A stretch of DNA of 64,000 bases from Amylostereum areolatum (lineage: Eukaryota; Basidiomycota; Agaricomycetes; Russulales; Stereaceae). The position numbers were made by a program, and so were the translations under genes. Each line of letters opens with the position of its first letter. The stretch's first letter is position 1. Under the pieces are notes generated by a model. The model made no database searches. It was not told the origin of the DNA and was given only the letters and a program-made list of their open reading frames with translations. Below are positions 62,150-64,000 of the stretch, piece by piece. Location of the stretch: positions 1-64,000 of the forward strand of contig SAXG01000010.1 in NCBI GenBank assembly GCA_012932865.1. The letters run 5' to 3'.

Positions 62150-64000
62150 ATGCCGAAATCGCGCTCGCTGCGTTCCCTGGCCATCACCACCAACGCGCCC
62201 AGGCGGAATGGCTCGCCCGGCCCTCCCTCCCCGACCTTCTCAGAATCCACCAACGTCTCCGCCATGCGCTTCGGCGAGAACGGCCCCTCCAAGATCATCA
62301 CCCGCGCCGACCTCAAAACCAGCATGCAGGCCTACGAAAACGTGAGCCCGTTCGTCGTTTGTGACGGGTGGAGAGCGTGGCTTATCGTCCTTCCCCGTTC
62401 CTGTGCTACAGCTCCTAAACACCTGCACTGGCTATCAGGCCGCGCTCCTGACCATGTCAAGGGCGACTGCCGCAGTTCGCGGAGGCGATGCAGACGTGCT
62501 CAGGGTAAGCTCTTGCCTCGAGAACGTGCGGGGTAGGGGCTCACTACAACCTGCAGACTGAAGGGCCCCACATACGAGCAGGGTACTCGATTGCAAGCCG
62601 CCTCGGGCTTGCATCACTTGATGGGAAACCACTGGCACGTCTTGGTCCGTTCCTCTCCTCTTTCCCTCCCCAGGACGTCGTCGGCTGACGTCGGTGTTGC
62701 CAGTCGGAGACGTTGGATAAGAACTTCGAGCGACCGCTACGGCAGCACCTGGATACCTATCGAACCATAGTGCACGTACGGCCCGCGATTCCCCTCGTTT
62801 TCACCCCACCTCGTTTTCCTCACACGCTGTCTGCCGCAGGACCGATCTGCCTCGTACGAAAAGGCTCTGCGCGACAAGAGCCAAACCATCCGCGAAACCG
62901 AGAAGCGCAATCTGGGCAACCGCAAGGAGAGAAGTAAGCGCCGTTCATGACGTCGCCTTCGTCCCCCCTCTCATTTCTCCGGGCAGATCTCCAGTCGTTC
63001 AGGGAGGCGCTCGTCATCCTCCAGCGCAAGGTCGACGAGCTCGATGAGCTCAAGGCGCGCCATTATGAGGAGATCATCGAGCACGAGGAGGAGGTCTGGG
63101 ACGTCGTCCAGGGCAAGGTGCCGTTCTTCCGACTTCGGTCCCTCACCCACACCGCGACTGACGTGACCTTGCATCGTTACGCAGGTTTGCTTGCTCGTGC
63201 GCTCCGAGCTCGACGTCTTCGACTAGGTTCACAGCCAAATCGTATGTCAATCCCCTCTCCTCCCACCCACTCACTCACCGTCTCACCCGTCCTCGCCTCG
63301 TCTCCCCCAGCTCGGACCCGATCATCGAGCCCATGCTCCAATGCGTTCCCCGACCCCTTCGACTCGTACGGCCACTCCCAATCCGAAGATCAGATCTTCA
63401 GCATCCTTCCCCCGCTCTCCATCATGGCGCACTCGCCCTCGCCCAGCCCGCACGGCTCCACCCCGCTCTCCTCCACCCCGCGCGCGGAGACCACGGACGC
63501 GTTCGCGACGGGCACGACCGCCGCCTGGACGCACAGCCAGGTCATCTACGCCGAGCCCTCGTCCGAGTGGGCCGACGCGACCTCGCCTGCCGCCTCGCCC
63601 CCGCCTGCCGCCTCCGCCTCCGCGTCCTCATCGTCCGTGTCCCCTCCGCTCACGCCCACCCCCCGCTCCGCATCGCCCCGCCGCCCGTCCTCGCCCCCGT
63701 CCACGCGACGGACCGAGTCCAAGCTCCGAAGCGTGCTCGCGGTCATCAACGAGGCGAAGCGCGGGCGTTCCGCTTCCGCGTCCTCTTCTTCCGCGTTCGC
63801 GTCCGCCGGCGAGATGTCCGAGGAAACTGGAGCGCGAGATGCGGACGAGGGCGAGGGCGAGGGCGAGGGCGAGGACGAAGGGACGGACGCGGCGACGGTG
63901 CGCGAGTCCGGCGCGAGCGCGAGCTGGTTCGCGTTCCCGTTCGCGGAGCACCCGCGCGCGGCCACGGGCACGAGCGGGGGCGGGAGCAGCACGGAGGTGA
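62150..64000 (+). CDS. IMD/BAR-like domain protein, partial and with frameshifts
   Basis: The start MPKSRSLRSLAITTNAPRRN is followed by FGENGPSKIITRADLKTSMQ, LNTCTGYQAALLTMSRATAA, LKGPTYEQGTRLQAASGLHH, SETLDKNFERPLRQHLDTYR, LQSFREALVILQRKVDELDE and HYEEIIEHEEEVWDVVQGKV. This is the helical IMD (IRSp53/MIM-like) region that bends membranes and links to actin. Exons are joined by short introns. Three one-base additions break the frame: near 62475 (before FAEAMQTCS), at about 63223 (a TAG after ELDVFD, family continues RFTAKSSDP) and at about 63347 (CCCC before DPFDSYG). After them QSEDQIFSILPPLSIMAHSP and a long Ser/Pro/acidic tail run to the window edge. Either a recent pseudogene or base-level errors; the good conservation around each site favours error. 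Confidence 0.7.

Noticed and set aside
1..64000. CRISPR arrays, rRNA genes or bacterial operons
   Set aside because: None seen; introns, LTR elements and gene content are eukaryotic.

Overview
The window looks like nuclear DNA of a mushroom-forming basidiomycete (Agaricomycetes). Genes are cut by many 45-110 nt GT..AG introns. Several families are ones I know mainly from basidiomycetes: FunK1-type kinases, a KDZ/Plavaka-type transposon protein, a But2-like single-pass membrane family and a multi-pass membrane family of unknown function. Chromodomain-bearing Ty3/gypsy elements are also present. No rRNA, tRNA or CRISPR array was recognised.

Layout. 1-4.2 kb is gene-poor and holds the wreck of a 14-3-3 gene (2316-2830). 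4.2-11 kb is an accessory patch: a broken But2-like membrane protein, two UstYa-like (DUF3328) genes flanking a GNAT acetyltransferase, a 598-bp TIR element and two related short secreted-peptide frames. Most genes in this patch carry single-base frameshifts. 10.9-34.6 kb is transposon country. It holds a 7.5-kb gypsy element on the minus strand (A), a second gypsy family without its 5' half (B), a Plavaka/KDZ protein fragment truncated at B, a host gene with a duplicated exon, and a complete, apparently intact copy of the first gypsy family on the plus strand (C). C sits inside a FunK1 gene and has a perfect 5-bp target duplication. The same kinase gene is also cut by a 1.35-kb TIR insertion (34774-36127) that carries a minisatellite. 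38.0-41.6 kb holds a FunK1 tail fragment and an intact FunK1 paralogue, which serves as the empty-site reference.

42.8-64 kb is mostly conserved housekeeping sequence: a mitochondrial-type rhomboid protease and TRAPPC2/Trs20 (head to head), a Q-rich protein, an F-box gene with a decayed tandem copy, Arp4 and ERB1/BOP1 (head to head), a multi-pass membrane protein, a DUF2423 protein, mitochondrial ribosomal protein bL19m and an IMD-domain protein running off the right edge.

The most interesting system is the A/C gypsy family. It has an additional reading frame upstream of gag ending in two tandem SUMO-interaction-like motifs, one in-frame UAA between that frame and gag, a textbook -1 frameshift site (G GGT TTT TGA) between gag and pol, a primer-binding site complementary to the predicted 5' end of its own RNA (self-priming), and three Gcn4/AP-1 type sites upstream of the TATA box.

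Caution: apparent single-base shifts across the window are strongly biased towards insertions and also hit conserved genes (bL19m, IMD protein). Some broken genes may therefore be assembly errors.
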